Positions 52,402 to 61,049 of a stretch of DNA of 64,000 bases are shown piece by piece. The first letter of the stretch is position 1; each line of letters opens with the position of its first letter. This stretch comes from Flavobacteriaceae bacterium CRH. GTDB lineage: Bacteria; Bacteroidota; Bacteroidia; Flavobacteriales; Flavobacteriaceae. Where the stretch lies: positions 90,097 through 154,096 of the forward strand of contig LMAJ01000009.1 of the NCBI GenBank assembly GCA_001507425.1, read 5' to 3'. Below the pieces are notes generated by a model that worked only from the letters and a program-made list of their open reading frames with translations, was not told the DNA's origin and ran no database searches. A program made the position numbers and the translations under genes.

Positions 52402-54297
52402 ATGTCAGAAGCGCAGGAAATTCTTTTAAAATACTGGAAACATGACAGTTTCAGACCGCTGCAAAAAGAAATCATTGATTCGGTTTTAGACGGTCAGGAT
52501 ACTTTTGCTTTGCTCCCAACCGGTGGCGGAAAATCGATTTGTTTTCAGGTTCCGGCTATGATGCAGGAAGGAATTTGCCTGGTAGTTTCGCCTTTGATTG
52601 CTTTGATGAAAGATCAGGTGGCGAATTTGCAAAAGCGCGAAATTAAAGCTATCGCACTTACAGGCGGAATTCATACGGAAGAAATCATTGATCTTCTGGA
52701 CAATTGCCAATACGGAAATTACAAATTTCTATACCTTTCTCCGGAACGACTTCAGTCTGATTGGATTTTGGAACGCATTAAAAATCTTCCCATAAATTTA
52801 ATTGCCATTGATGAAGCACATTGTGTTTCGCAATGGGGACATGATTTTCGTCCGGCTTATTTGAAGATTTCAGAATTAAAGAAACACTTTCCTAAAATTC
52901 CTTTTTTAGCTTTGACCGCTACGGCAACCCCAAGAGTTATTGAAGATATTAAAACTGAATTAAGTTTAAAAAATCCGATACTTTTTCAGCAATCTTTTGA
53001 AAGAAAAAATATTGCTTACATGGTTTTTGAAGTCGAAGATAAACTGTATCGTGTTGAACAAATTTTAAAGAAAAATCCACAACCTTCTATTATATATGTA
53101 CGAAACCGAAAATCGTGCCTGAATATGTCAACGCAATTGCAATCGCTGGGTTTTAAAGCGACGTATTATCACGGTGGACTTTCGTCTAAAGAAAAAGATA
53201 AAAACATGCAATTGTGGATGTCTGAACAAGCGCAGGTTATTGTGGCCACGAATGCATTTGGAATGGGAATTGACAAGGACAACGTAAAAACGGTTATTCA
53301 CACACAATTGCCTGAAAATCTAGAAAACTATTATCAGGAATCCGGAAGAGCGGGACGAAATGGCGAAAAAGCTTTTTCTGTTGTTTTGACGAATTCATCA
53401 GACAGTAATCAATCAGAACAGCAATTTTTAAGCATTTTGCCGGATAAAAAGTTTTTGAATACAATGTATGTGAAACTTTGCAATTATTTTCAGATTGCTT
53501 ATGGAGAAGGCTTAGACGATACATTTTCGTTTAAACTGAATCATTTTTGCCAGAAATACGACTTCCCTACTTTAAAAACTTATAATGCTTTGCAATTTTT
53601 GAATCAGCAGGGAATTATCACGATGTCGCAGGAATTCTCTGAAAAAATTACGATGCAGTTTTTAATTGAATCAAAAGAAGTAATTAGATACATGAGCCTG
53701 AATCCAAATGATGAAGAAATCATGTTGGCAATTTTGAGAACTTATCCCGGAATTTATGAGATGAAAACACCTTTTAATATTTCATTAATTGCAAAAAAAT
53801 CACATCATACGGAAGCACAAGTTGCTGCTGTTTTAGAAAAATTAAATGAAAAAGAAATCATAGAATATAAATCGAAAAACAACGATGCGACGATTTTATT
53901 TAATGAAGTTCGGGAAGATGATTTAACAATAAACAGAGTTTCTAAATATCTGGAAAGACAAAATCAGCTTAAAAAAGACCAGCTTTTGTCTGTCCTTCAT
54001 TATATAAAGGACAAAAAAACCTGCAAGAACAGATTAGTTTTGGATTATTTTGGAGAAGAAACAACTCAAAATTGTGGCGTTTGCTCGTATTGTATTACTC
54101 AAAAAGGAAAAATTACCGAAGCAGATTCGATTGCAGATAAAATTCTGTCTTTATTAAAAACAGCTGCTTTGACTTCGAGAGAAATTCAAACGCAAATAAA
54201 ACTAGATGCAAACGATATAATTTTTGCACTTCAGGAATTATTAGAAAACAATCATATTACCATACAAGCGAATAATAAATACACTTTAAAATCATAA
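52402..54297 (+). CDS. recQ: RecQ-family DNA helicase, no HRDC domain evident
   Basis: The 631-residue 3'-to-5' helicase unwinds DNA during recombination repair. It has motif I LPTGGGKSICF, DEAH box IAIDEAHCVSQWGHDFRP, ALTATATPRV, motif V/VI near FGMGIDKDNV and QESGRAGRNG, a zinc-binding region (Cys in CKNRLVLDYFG and CGVCSYC at about 548-573), and a winged-helix end at about 585-631. HRDC, present at the C-terminus of E. coli RecQ, is not seen. Its stop overlaps the fmt start (TAATG). Confidence 0.95.
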   Translation: MSEAQEILLKYWKHDSFRPLQKEIIDSVLDGQDTFALLPTGGGKSICFQVPAMMQEGICLVVSPLIALMKDQVANLQKREIKAIALTGGIHTEEIIDLLDNCQYGNYKFLYLSPERLQSDWILERIKNLPINLIAIDEAHCVSQWGHDFRPAYLKISELKKHFPKIPFLALTATATPRVIEDIKTELSLKNPILFQQSFERKNIAYMVFEVEDKLYRVEQILKKNPQPSIIYVRNRKSCLNMSTQLQSLGFKATYYHGGLSSKEKDKNMQLWMSEQAQVIVATNAFGMGIDKDNVKTVIHTQLPENLENYYQESGRAGRNGEKAFSVVLTNSSDSNQSEQQFLSILPDKKFLNTMYVKLCNYFQIAYGEGLDDTFSFKLNHFCQKYDFPTLKTYNALQFLNQQGIITMSQEFSEKITMQFLIESKEVIRYMSLNPNDEEIMLAILRTYPGIYEMKTPFNISLIAKKSHHTEAQVAAVLEKLNEKEIIEYKSKNNDATILFNEVREDDLTINRVSKYLERQNQLKKDQLLSVLHYIKDKKTCKNRLVLDYFGEETTQNCGVCSYCITQKGKITEADSIADKILSLLKTAALTSREIQTQIKLDANDIIFALQELLENNHITIQANNKYTLKS

Positions 54298-55244
54298 TGG
54301 AAAAATTGAGAATTATATTTATGGGAACTCCTGAATTTGCCGTTGGCATTTTAGATACCATTATTAAAAACAATTACGATGTTGTTGGCGTGATTACGGC
54401 TGCAGATAAACCGGCAGGACGCGGACAAAAAATAAAATATTCAGCAGTAAAAGAATACGCACTGGCAAACAATCTTACTTTATTGCAACCTGCGAGTTTA
54501 AAAGACGAAAGCTTTTTAGCCGAATTAAAAGCATTAAATGCCAATTTGCAAATTGTAGTTGCTTTTAGAATGTTACCAAAAGTGGTTTGGGAAATGCCAG
54601 GTTTAGGAACTTTTAATCTTCATGCTTCTTTATTACCTAATTATCGTGGTGCAGCTCCAATCAACTGGGCCATTATAAATGGAGAAACCAAAACAGGCGT
54701 AACAACTTTTTTTATTGATGATAAAATAGATACCGGAGCCATGATTTTAAATTCGGAAATTGCTATTGAACCGGAAGAGAATGCGGGACAATTGCATGAT
54801 CGATTAATGTTGTTAGGAAGCGAAACCGTTATTGACACCTTAAAAGTTATTGAAAACGGAAACGTAACTACTACTATTCAGGAAGATAACGCTGAAATTA
54901 AAACGGCTTATAAACTGAATAAAGAAAATTGTAAGATCGACTGGACAAAATCCGGAGAAGAAATTAATAATTTGATTCGTGGTTTGAGCCCTTATCCTGC
55001 TGCCTGGACTTTTTTGAAAGATAAAAATGAGGAATTAAGCGTTAAAATATATGAGGCAAAATTAGTTACAGAATCACACTCTTTCGAGATTGGAAGCCTG
55101 ATTAGCTCTAAAAAAGAGATTAAAATCGCTATTAAGAATGGTTATATTTTACTTTTGAGTTTGCAATTACCAGGAAAAAAGCGAATGCAAGTGGCTGAAT
55201 TACTAAATGGTATCACTTTTTCTGAAAGTGCAAAAGTCTATTAA
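54297..55244 (+). CDS. fmt: Methionyl-tRNA formyltransferase
   Basis: The 315-residue enzyme attaches a formyl group to initiator Met-tRNA. The N-domain has RIIFMGTPEFAV, the folate-binding residues around LHASLLPNYRGAAPINWAI with the catalytic Asn/His region, and ETKTGVTTFFIDD. The C-domain (about 210-310, IDWTKSGEEINNLIRGLSPY) is the tRNA-binding OB-fold-like part. It overlaps recQ by 1 bp (TAATG), so it is translated from the same message. This gene order occurs in several Flavobacteria. Confidence 0.96.
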   Translation: MEKLRIIFMGTPEFAVGILDTIIKNNYDVVGVITAADKPAGRGQKIKYSAVKEYALANNLTLLQPASLKDESFLAELKALNANLQIVVAFRMLPKVVWEMPGLGTFNLHASLLPNYRGAAPINWAIINGETKTGVTTFFIDDKIDTGAMILNSEIAIEPEENAGQLHDRLMLLGSETVIDTLKVIENGNVTTTIQEDNAEIKTAYKLNKENCKIDWTKSGEEINNLIRGLSPYPAAWTFLKDKNEELSVKIYEAKLVTESHSFEIGSLISSKKEIKIAIKNGYILLLSLQLPGKKRMQVAELLNGITFSESAKVY

Positions 55245-55350
55245 GCTCAGTAAAACAGGGGTTTTTACCCGTTTTTGATCGACAAACGACTTGCTTTATG
55301 AACAAAAAAAGTAAGTTATTAACAATTTTTGCTAAATTTAAAGAAAACAC

Positions 55351-55380
55351 TTGCAAGGAACGGATTTCCTATTAAATTTG
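55351..55380 (+). promoter_or_regulatory. Promoter of the HU-like gene
   Basis: TTG at 55351-55353, 19 bp and TAAATTTG at 55373-55380 match the consensus exactly. The start codon is at 55427. Confidence 0.75.
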
Positions 55381-55426
55381 TGTATTAACAATTTTTTTTT
55401 TAACCAACAATTAATAACTAATTATT

Positions 55427-55699
55427 ATGAACAAATCAGAATTAATCGATGCTATCGCTGCTGATGCAGGAATCACAAAAGCTGCGGCTAAATTAGCTTT
55501 AGAATCATTTTTAGGAAATGTAGGATCTACTTTGAAAAAAGGAGGAAGAATTTCATTAGTAGGTTTTGGATCATGGTCAGTATCAGCTAGAGCTGCTAGA
55601 GACGGAAGAAATCCTCAAACAGGAAAAACTATAAAAATTGCTGCTAAAAATGTAGTGAAATTTAAAGCTGGAGCTGAATTAGAAGGTGCAGTGAACTAA
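55427..55699 (+). CDS. HU/IHF-family DNA-binding protein
   Basis: The 90-residue protein MNKSELIDAIAADAGITKAA is a textbook HU. The two-helix base is at 1-40, GGRISLVGFGSWSVSARAAR forms the saddle and the beta arm (about 46-78), RNPQTGKTIKI is the arm motif with the DNA-intercalating proline, and the last helix follows. It bends and wraps DNA. It has a strong promoter, own terminator, and no operon partner. Confidence 0.96.
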   Translation: MNKSELIDAIAADAGITKAAAKLALESFLGNVGSTLKKGGRISLVGFGSWSVSARAARDGRNPQTGKTIKIAAKNVVKFKAGAELEGAVN

Positions 55700-55734
55700 G
55701 TAAGAAAAGTTCTCTAAACTTATAATATAATTAA

Positions 55735-55759
55735 AACCCTCCCTTCGGAGGGTTTTTTT
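55735..55759 (+). terminator. Terminator of the HU-like gene
   Basis: accctcc-cttc-ggagggt is followed by seven T. Confidence 0.9.
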
Positions 55760-55827
55760 GTGCGGTTTTACGATTTTATTTGGGTTTTTAAAATTTTATT
55801 CCTAAATTTAATAAAAATTGTAACCGT

Positions 55828-56388
55828 ATGATTTCAGAAAAATTAAAAAAAGGACACCTGCTTATTGCCGAGCCTTCTATAATTGGAGATTTATCATTTA
55901 ATAGATCGGTAATTTTATTAGCAGACCATAACAAAGAAGGATCAATAGGTTTTATCATTAATAAACCCTTAAAGTATACTATTAATGACCTGATTCCTGA
56001 GATTGATGCCAGTTTCAAGATATATAACGGAGGTCCTGTTGAACAGGACAATCTTTATTTTATTCACAATATTCCGGAATTGATACCAAATAGTGTTGAA
56101 ATTTCTAATGGAATTTATTGGGGAGGTGATTTCGAATCGACCAAAGACTTAATAAACGAAGGAGCTATTAGCAAAAATAACATCCGTTTTTTCTTAGGCT
56201 ATACAGGATGGGACGAGAATCAGCTTGAAAGTGAAATGCAAGGTAACTCCTGGATTATTGCCGATAATAATTATAAAAATAAAATTATCGGAAAATCGAC
56301 CACTCATTTTTGGAAAGAGCAAATTATTGAGTTAGGCGGAGATTATGTTATTTGGTCAAACGCACCTGAAAATCCATATCTGAATTAA
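55828..56388 (+). CDS. YqgE/AlgH family protein
   Basis: The 186-residue protein has the family pattern: KLKKGHLLIAEPSI, FNRSVILLADHNKEGSIGF, LKYTINDLIPEI, YNGGPVEQDNLYFIHN and GYTGWDENQLESEM. The family is widespread and may act in regulation or enzyme inhibition; no activity is sure. It has no signal peptide. It converges with the aminotransferase gene, and the two stops overlap by 4 bp. Confidence 0.92.
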   Translation: MISEKLKKGHLLIAEPSIIGDLSFNRSVILLADHNKEGSIGFIINKPLKYTINDLIPEIDASFKIYNGGPVEQDNLYFIHNIPELIPNSVEISNGIYWGGDFESTKDLINEGAISKNNIRFFLGYTGWDENQLESEMQGNSWIIADNNYKNKIIGKSTTHFWKEQIIELGGDYVIWSNAPENPYLN

Positions 56389-57224
56389 TTTTCAGAAATG
56401 GATTCATTTAGTTTCTGCACTAATAAATGAGCGACATTACTTGTAAATTCTTTTTTTCGATATTTACTTATCGGCTGTATCCCTGTGATTACATTTGTCA
56501 GAAATAATTCGTCCGCTTTTTGAAGATCAAATGGCGAAATTACATCTTCACTTACTTCTATACCTTCTATTTTTTTGGCTAAAGCTAAAATTTGTTTTCG
56601 CATTACACCATTTAAACAACCTTCAGAAACTGGCGGCGTTATTAGTTTTTTGCCTAATACCATAAATAAATTTCCCTGCAATACCTCAACAACATTCTTT
56701 GTATCATTTAGTAAAATACAATTTTCTAAACCATTTTCGTGGGCAAAAATACTTCCGGTAACATTTATTATTTTATTAGTCGTTTTAATAGACGATAATA
56801 ACTGTTTTGTTACATAAAAATCTTTATACAAATCAACTTCATAAGAAGCGGTATTTAAGGCATATAAAGTAGTATCAAGTAAAGTTGCATGAATTAAAAA
56901 TGAAACTTCATTTGTTTTTGGCAAATATAAACCTCCATCATTTCTAAAAACCGTAATTCTGGCTCTTGCAGATGCAGAAAGTCCTTTTTCCTGAATGAGT
57001 TTTAAAACCTGTTCTTCAAAGTATTCCATTGTAAAATTCATTGGAATTTCCATTCGAACCACACGCATTGAAGACATTAACCTGAAATAATGATCTTCGA
57101 GAAACAAAATTTTGTTGTTGATTATTTTTAATGTTTCAAAAACACCGTCTCCATAAAGAAACGCACGGTTTTGAGTTAATATATTATTGTCTTGCGCTAC
57201 TATGTTTCCGTTAAAATTGATCAT
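56385..57224 (-). CDS. Class IV PLP aminotransferase (ADC lyase/branched-chain type)
   Basis: The 279-residue enzyme has FLYGDGVFETLKIINNK at the start, with the PLP lysine in SSIKTTNKIINV (about Lys145), and SEGCLNGVMRKQILALAK with ADELFLTNVITGIQPI at the end. The layout fits 4-amino-4-deoxychorismate lyase or a D-amino/branched-chain aminotransferase. Since no folate neighbour is present, I keep the class level. It is followed on the right by a START-like gene on the same strand with a 54 bp gap. Confidence 0.88.
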   Translation of the reverse strand: MINFNGNIVAQDNNILTQNRAFLYGDGVFETLKIINNKILFLEDHYFRLMSSMRVVRMEIPMNFTMEYFEEQVLKLIQEKGLSASARARITVFRNDGGLYLPKTNEVSFLIHATLLDTTLYALNTASYEVDLYKDFYVTKQLLSSIKTTNKIINVTGSIFAHENGLENCILLNDTKNVVEVLQGNLFMVLGKKLITPPVSEGCLNGVMRKQILALAKKIEGIEVSEDVISPFDLQKADELFLTNVITGIQPISKYRKKEFTSNVAHLLVQKLNESISEN

Positions 57225-57278
57225 AAAAAAACCCTGAATTTTGTTCAGGGCAAATATAAGTCATAAAATAGACTTTTA

Positions 57279-57671
57279 CTAAACAGAACCAATAAGATGT
57301 TTCAGATCTGAGATCTGATTCTCCCACAATTGTTTAGCTTCTCCTACTTCTTCTTTTTCAGCGAAATCGACAACCATTAATGACACATCTTTAGTCAATT
57401 CATCGACTAAAATATGCAATTCAAAAAAGTATTCAGTATCCTTACTGCTTTCGTCAACCCATTTAAATTTTACTTTTTCACCAGTTTTTTTAGAAGCGAG
57501 ACGCGCTTTTTCCTGCGAGTCATTCCAGATGAACGTAAAGAATTCCCCTCTTGAATTCACATTATCAGCAAACCATTCTGATAAACCTGACGGAGTTGAA
57601 ATATATTGATATAATAATTGCGGCGAAGAATTTATGGGAAACTCGATTTCGTAACGTATTTTTGAATCCAT
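57279..57671 (-). CDS. START-like/SRPBCC-domain protein
   Basis: The 130-residue cytoplasmic protein shows the SRPBCC (Bet v1-like) alternation: YEIEFPINSSPQLLYQYIST, SGLSEWFADNVN, FTFIWNDSQEKARL, and a C-terminal helix with WENQISDLKHLIG. This is the Bacteroidota START-like family related to AHSA1 proteins, which hold hydrophobic ligands or aid chaperones. There are no catalytic residues. It is the last core gene before the tRNA and accessory region, so the core boundary is near 57.8 kb. Confidence 0.9.
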   Translation of the reverse strand: MDSKIRYEIEFPINSSPQLLYQYISTPSGLSEWFADNVNSRGEFFTFIWNDSQEKARLASKKTGEKVKFKWVDESSKDTEYFFELHILVDELTKDVSLMVVDFAEKEEVGEAKQLWENQISDLKHLIGSV

Positions 57672-57758
57672 GTGCTACTTTTAATTTTTTCGAAATATAA
57701 GAATATATGTCCAAAAACAATGCGTTTTTAAAAATATTTTTTTTTCTTCATTTTATGC

Positions 57759-57788
57759 TTGGAAGCTTTAATATTATTTCTATATTTG
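57759..57788 (+). promoter_or_regulatory. Promoter of the tRNA gene
   Basis: TTG at 57759-57761, 19 bp and TATATTTG at 57781-57788 match the consensus exactly. Transcription would start about 28 bp before the mature tRNA. Confidence 0.8.
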
Positions 57789-57822
57789 CACCCGCAATCA
57801 GGAACTCAATGATAGCAGTCCA

Positions 57823-57896
57823 GGCGAGGTAGCTCAGTTGGTTAGAGCGCAGGATTCATAACCCTGAGGTCACGAGTTCAAATCTCGTTCTCGCTA
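57823..57896 (+). tRNA. tRNA with CAU anticodon (elongator Met, or Ile2)
   Basis: The 74 nt fold into a full cloverleaf: acceptor ggcgagg / tctcgct with G-U closing pairs, D arm with gctc-agttggtta-gagc, anticodon arm cagga-ttcataa-ccctg with anticodon CAT at 57857-57859, variable loop aggtc, T arm acgag-ttcaaat-ctcgt, and discriminator A. CCA is not encoded. The last base of the anticodon stem is an A-C mismatch (A31-C39). Initiator tRNA is excluded (no three G-C anticodon pairs). If the C34 is lysidinylated it would read Ile AUA; the identity is otherwise Met. Confidence 0.92.
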
Positions 57897-57929
57897 CAAG
57901 GTTGAAAAGACAAAAAATATAGATTTTAT

Positions 57930-57962
57930 GCGGTTTTAGAGTGATTTAAAACCGCTTTTTTT
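57930..57962 (+). terminator. Hairpin with U tract between the tRNA and the integrase start
   Basis: The stem gcggtttta / taaaaccgc (57930-57938, 57947-57955) is followed by seven T (57956-57962), and the integrase ATG begins at the next base. It ends the tRNA transcript and leaves almost no leader for the integrase. No separate promoter is visible in the 25 bp between the tRNA and the hairpin. Confidence 0.85.
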
Positions 57963-59174
57963 ATGTCTAAAATTTGCCACCTCTTAACCAAAGAACACGA
58001 AAACGCACACGTTTTGAGTTACAAAAAGAAGTATTCAGTACCAAGCATTTACGATGCAAATGGAGATTTATCCAAACGATGGTATGTATATTTTTCCTTT
58101 AGAAATCCTGCAACAGACAAACTAGAACGTCAAACTCATGTGTATGCAGGAGTAAATCAGTTCAAAACTCTCAAAGAAAGAAAAGAAGCTATAAAAATCC
58201 TTGCTAAAGCTATTGAAACTATTTTAGAAAATGGCTTCAATCCTTATGATGATGCCATTTCTATAGACCAATCAAAGAAATATAATATCCCCGAAGCGGT
58301 TACTTTTGCGCTTGAACTGAAAAAAAGCACCCTAAAAGAGAATAGTTATCGTGATTTTAGAGTGAGAATAAAATCATTTGAGAAGTGGCTTTTGGTAAAC
58401 GGATATGAAAATAGATACATTACAACGGTAAACAAAAAGACGGTTATCACTTTTCTTAACTCCATTTTATCGAATACGAGTCCTAAAAATAGAAATAATA
58501 CTCGCTCTAATCTATCTATGTTCTTTCAATCACTAGAGGATAATGATATTATTACGGATAATTTTGTCAAAAAAATTAATGTTCTAAAATCTACACCCGA
58601 AAGAAACAAGACTTATAGCACTACCCAAGAAGTTGATATTTTCAATTATCTAAAAAGCAATGACGATTTATTACTCTTGTTTATTCAATTTATTTCCTAT
58701 AATCATTTGCGACCAGTAGAAGTTGTTCGATTGAGAATTAAGGACGTAAACATAAAAGACAAACTTATTTATGTTCGAGCCAAAAACAAAGCTGTAAAAA
58801 TCAAAATCATTCCTGAAATACTTTTATCCGCTATTCCTGATTTAGAAAAACTGAACCCTGAAAGCTTCTTATTTACTCCAAATGGCATTGGTCACGACTG
58901 GACAACTGGAGAAACCGACAAAAGAGATTACTTCAGTAAACGCTTCAAGAAAGTAAAAGATAGTTTAGGATTGGGTAAAGACTACGGATTGTATAGTTTT
59001 AGACATACATTCATAACCAAGCTATACCGAGAATTGGTCAAAAACAGCACTCCAAACGAAGCGAAAAGCAAATTAATGCTTATTACTGGTCATACTACAA
59101 TGACTGCTTTGGAGAAGTATTTACGGGATATAGATGCAGTGTTGCCTGATGATTATTCGGAGCATATAAAATAA
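57963..59174 (+). CDS. Tyrosine recombinase (integrase) of a tRNA-borne element
   Basis: The 403-residue protein has an N-terminal arm-binding region and SAM-like core domain (about 100-200), then a catalytic domain: Arg250 (ISYNHLRPVEVV), a lysine near 276 (AKNKAVKI), Arg347 with His348 (YSFRHTF), His377 (ITGHTTM) and nucleophile Tyr386 (LEKYL). The box II His is replaced by Tyr344. It should insert and excise the element at the tRNA 3' end 66 bp upstream. The ATG touches a terminator U tract, so it may be translated from a readthrough transcript. Its class is that of Bacteroidota mobile elements. Confidence 0.92.
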   Translation: MSKICHLLTKEHENAHVLSYKKKYSVPSIYDANGDLSKRWYVYFSFRNPATDKLERQTHVYAGVNQFKTLKERKEAIKILAKAIETILENGFNPYDDAISIDQSKKYNIPEAVTFALELKKSTLKENSYRDFRVRIKSFEKWLLVNGYENRYITTVNKKTVITFLNSILSNTSPKNRNNTRSNLSMFFQSLEDNDIITDNFVKKINVLKSTPERNKTYSTTQEVDIFNYLKSNDDLLLLFIQFISYNHLRPVEVVRLRIKDVNIKDKLIYVRAKNKAVKIKIIPEILLSAIPDLEKLNPESFLFTPNGIGHDWTTGETDKRDYFSKRFKKVKDSLGLGKDYGLYSFRHTFITKLYRELVKNSTPNEAKSKLMLITGHTTMTALEKYLRDIDAVLPDDYSEHIK

Positions 59175-59203
59175 AAAACGTGCTACATAAGTAACACGTT
59201 TTT
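59172..59203. terminator. Bidirectional terminator between integrase and element operon
   Basis: The stem aaaaacgtg / cacgttttt has a loop ctacataagtaa with extra pairing. It ends both the integrase (+) and the DUF285 repeat gene (-). Confidence 0.85.
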
Positions 59204-59210
59204 CAAAATT

Positions 59211-61049
59211 TTACTGCAACCCACCATCGGTTATAACCCAATTATTTGGTGCTGATGTCAAAATGTTCCTTGAATTTTTCCCGCTAATTGTGTAACCCAT
59301 CGAACCAAAACTTATTGTAATTCCTTTTTGTACGGAACGTGAAGCCCATCCATTCAAAAGTGCATCATAATTTTGTTTAGACATACCATTAGCAGACGTT
59401 ATCAGATTCATAAACCCTAAAAACAACGTTACATTTGAAATATTCCAATTGCTAATATCTTGATTGAAATAAAAGCAAGAATTAAACATTAAACCCATAT
59501 CTTTTACATTGGTAGTATTCCAATTGCTTAAAGGCTGATTAAAAATATCACACATTGTAAACATTGCATTCATAGTCGCAACACTACCCGTATTCCAAGT
59601 ATTAAGGGATTGATTAAACTTCCTGCAAGAGGCAAACATTAAAGACATATCCGTAACATTTGCCGTGTTCCAATTATTTAATGACTGATTGAAATTCGAA
59701 CAGTCCGCAAACATCCATTTCATTGTCGTAACTTTTTTAGTATTCCAATTATTCAATGGCTGATTAAAATTAGTGCAATTTTTAAACATCAACTCCATAT
59801 TAGTAACACTGGATACATTCCAATTACTCAAAGACTGATTAAAATTCACACAATCTACAAACATCCATTGAGTTGTGGTAAGACTAGACGTATTCCAATT
59901 ATTTAAAAACTGATTAAAATTGGTACATTGATAAAACATAAACGACATATTAGCGACATTAGCAACGTTCCAATCAATTAAAGCTTGATTGAAATTTGTA
60001 CATCCCGAAAACATCCTTTCCATTGCAACAACCTTTGCCGTATCCCAGCTACCAATGAATTTATTGAAATTGATACAATCCTGAAAAGTATAATGCATTT
60101 GGGTAACATTAGCCGTATTCCAACTGTTTAATGGTTGATTGAAATTTTTACAACCTGAAAAAGTGGCGGTCATATCGGTTACATTAGCCGTGTTCCAATT
60201 ATTTAACGATTGGTTGAAACTGATACACCCAGCAAACATCCCTGCCAAATTCGTTGCGTTAGACACTTGCCAAGTTCCAACATAGCTTTGATTAAAAGCA
60301 ATACAGGACGAAAACATATTCGATAGATTCTTAGCTTTAGAAGTATCAATCGTTACTATGTTATTGAAAATTGTACAGCCAGTAAACATACTACCCAAAC
60401 TCAATGGTGCGCTATTACCAAAATCTACAGGAGAATTAAACTGAACACAGTTCATAAACATTTGCAACATATCAGTAACATTCGTCAATGTATGGTTGGT
60501 AATTGACTGATTAAATTTATCACATCCTGCAAATATGGCTTCCATAGTTTTTACAGTTGTAAAATCCCATTCGTCTAGTTTTGCTATTGTTGTCAATGCC
60601 TTACAATCCATAAATAAAAGATCTAAAGCAGTAATGCCAGTTAAGTTTAAAACATCTGACACCATAGATAAATCTAGGTATTTGCAACCGTAAAAATTAC
60701 CAATTAGCTTACCTAGTTTCAGAATTCCCCATTGAAGTACGCTAACAATTTTAAATTTATCTCCCGAATTATAGAATGACCATCCATCACAAATTCCTGT
60801 AATTGTAATAGTGTAAATTCCCGAAGATGCATAGGTATGAAGAATTTCAGCTTGATTATATGAAGTTATATTGCTCGTTAAACCATCACCCCAATTCACT
60901 TTGAAATTATAGTTTCCATTATTTAAAAGAGGTAGTTTTACTTGATTTGAATTACTCGAACCGCTTGAAATATTTGCGGTATTCCAAGTAGATACAAACT
61001 GATTAACAGGTTCAATTTTTCTAAAGATTTGTCTTGTCAAACTATTCAT
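59211..61049 (-). CDS. BspA-type/DUF285 repeat protein without signal peptide
   Basis: The 612-residue protein has about 15 repeats of roughly 25 residues each from about 140 to 535, of the type FNQSLNNWNTANVTDM followed by MFxxC. This is the Mycoplasma/BspA DUF285 repeat, which forms a beta solenoid. The first ~100 residues have a PKD-like strand set (FKVNWGDGLTSN, YTITITG). The tail (ANGMSKQNYDALLNGWASR) is like other BspA-like proteins. Unlike cell-surface relatives it has no signal peptide and no T9SS sorting domain. It begins by TAATG overlap with the collagen-like gene. I infer a particle-borne adhesin. Confidence 0.85.
   Translation of the reverse strand: MNSLTRQIFRKIEPVNQFVSTWNTANISSGSSNSNQVKLPLLNNGNYNFKVNWGDGLTSNITSYNQAEILHTYASSGIYTITITGICDGWSFYNSGDKFKIVSVLQWGILKLGKLIGNFYGCKYLDLSMVSDVLNLTGITALDLLFMDCKALTTIAKLDEWDFTTVKTMEAIFAGCDKFNQSITNHTLTNVTDMLQMFMNCVQFNSPVDFGNSAPLSLGSMFTGCTIFNNIVTIDTSKAKNLSNMFSSCIAFNQSYVGTWQVSNATNLAGMFAGCISFNQSLNNWNTANVTDMTATFSGCKNFNQPLNSWNTANVTQMHYTFQDCINFNKFIGSWDTAKVVAMERMFSGCTNFNQALIDWNVANVANMSFMFYQCTNFNQFLNNWNTSSLTTTQWMFVDCVNFNQSLSNWNVSSVTNMELMFKNCTNFNQPLNNWNTKKVTTMKWMFADCSNFNQSLNNWNTANVTDMSLMFASCRKFNQSLNTWNTGSVATMNAMFTMCDIFNQPLSNWNTTNVKDMGLMFNSCFYFNQDISNWNISNVTLFLGFMNLITSANGMSKQNYDALLNGWASRSVQKGITISFGSMGYTISGKNSRNILTSAPNNWVITDGGLQ

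Noticed and set aside
55245..55426. Search for a small gene between fmt and the HU gene
   Set aside because: Only the HU promoter is seen; no frame with a plausible start and family match.
59450..60630. Repeats of about 75 bp considered as non-coding tandem repeats
   Set aside because: They encode the DUF285 solenoid with a fixed reading frame and varied synonymous positions.
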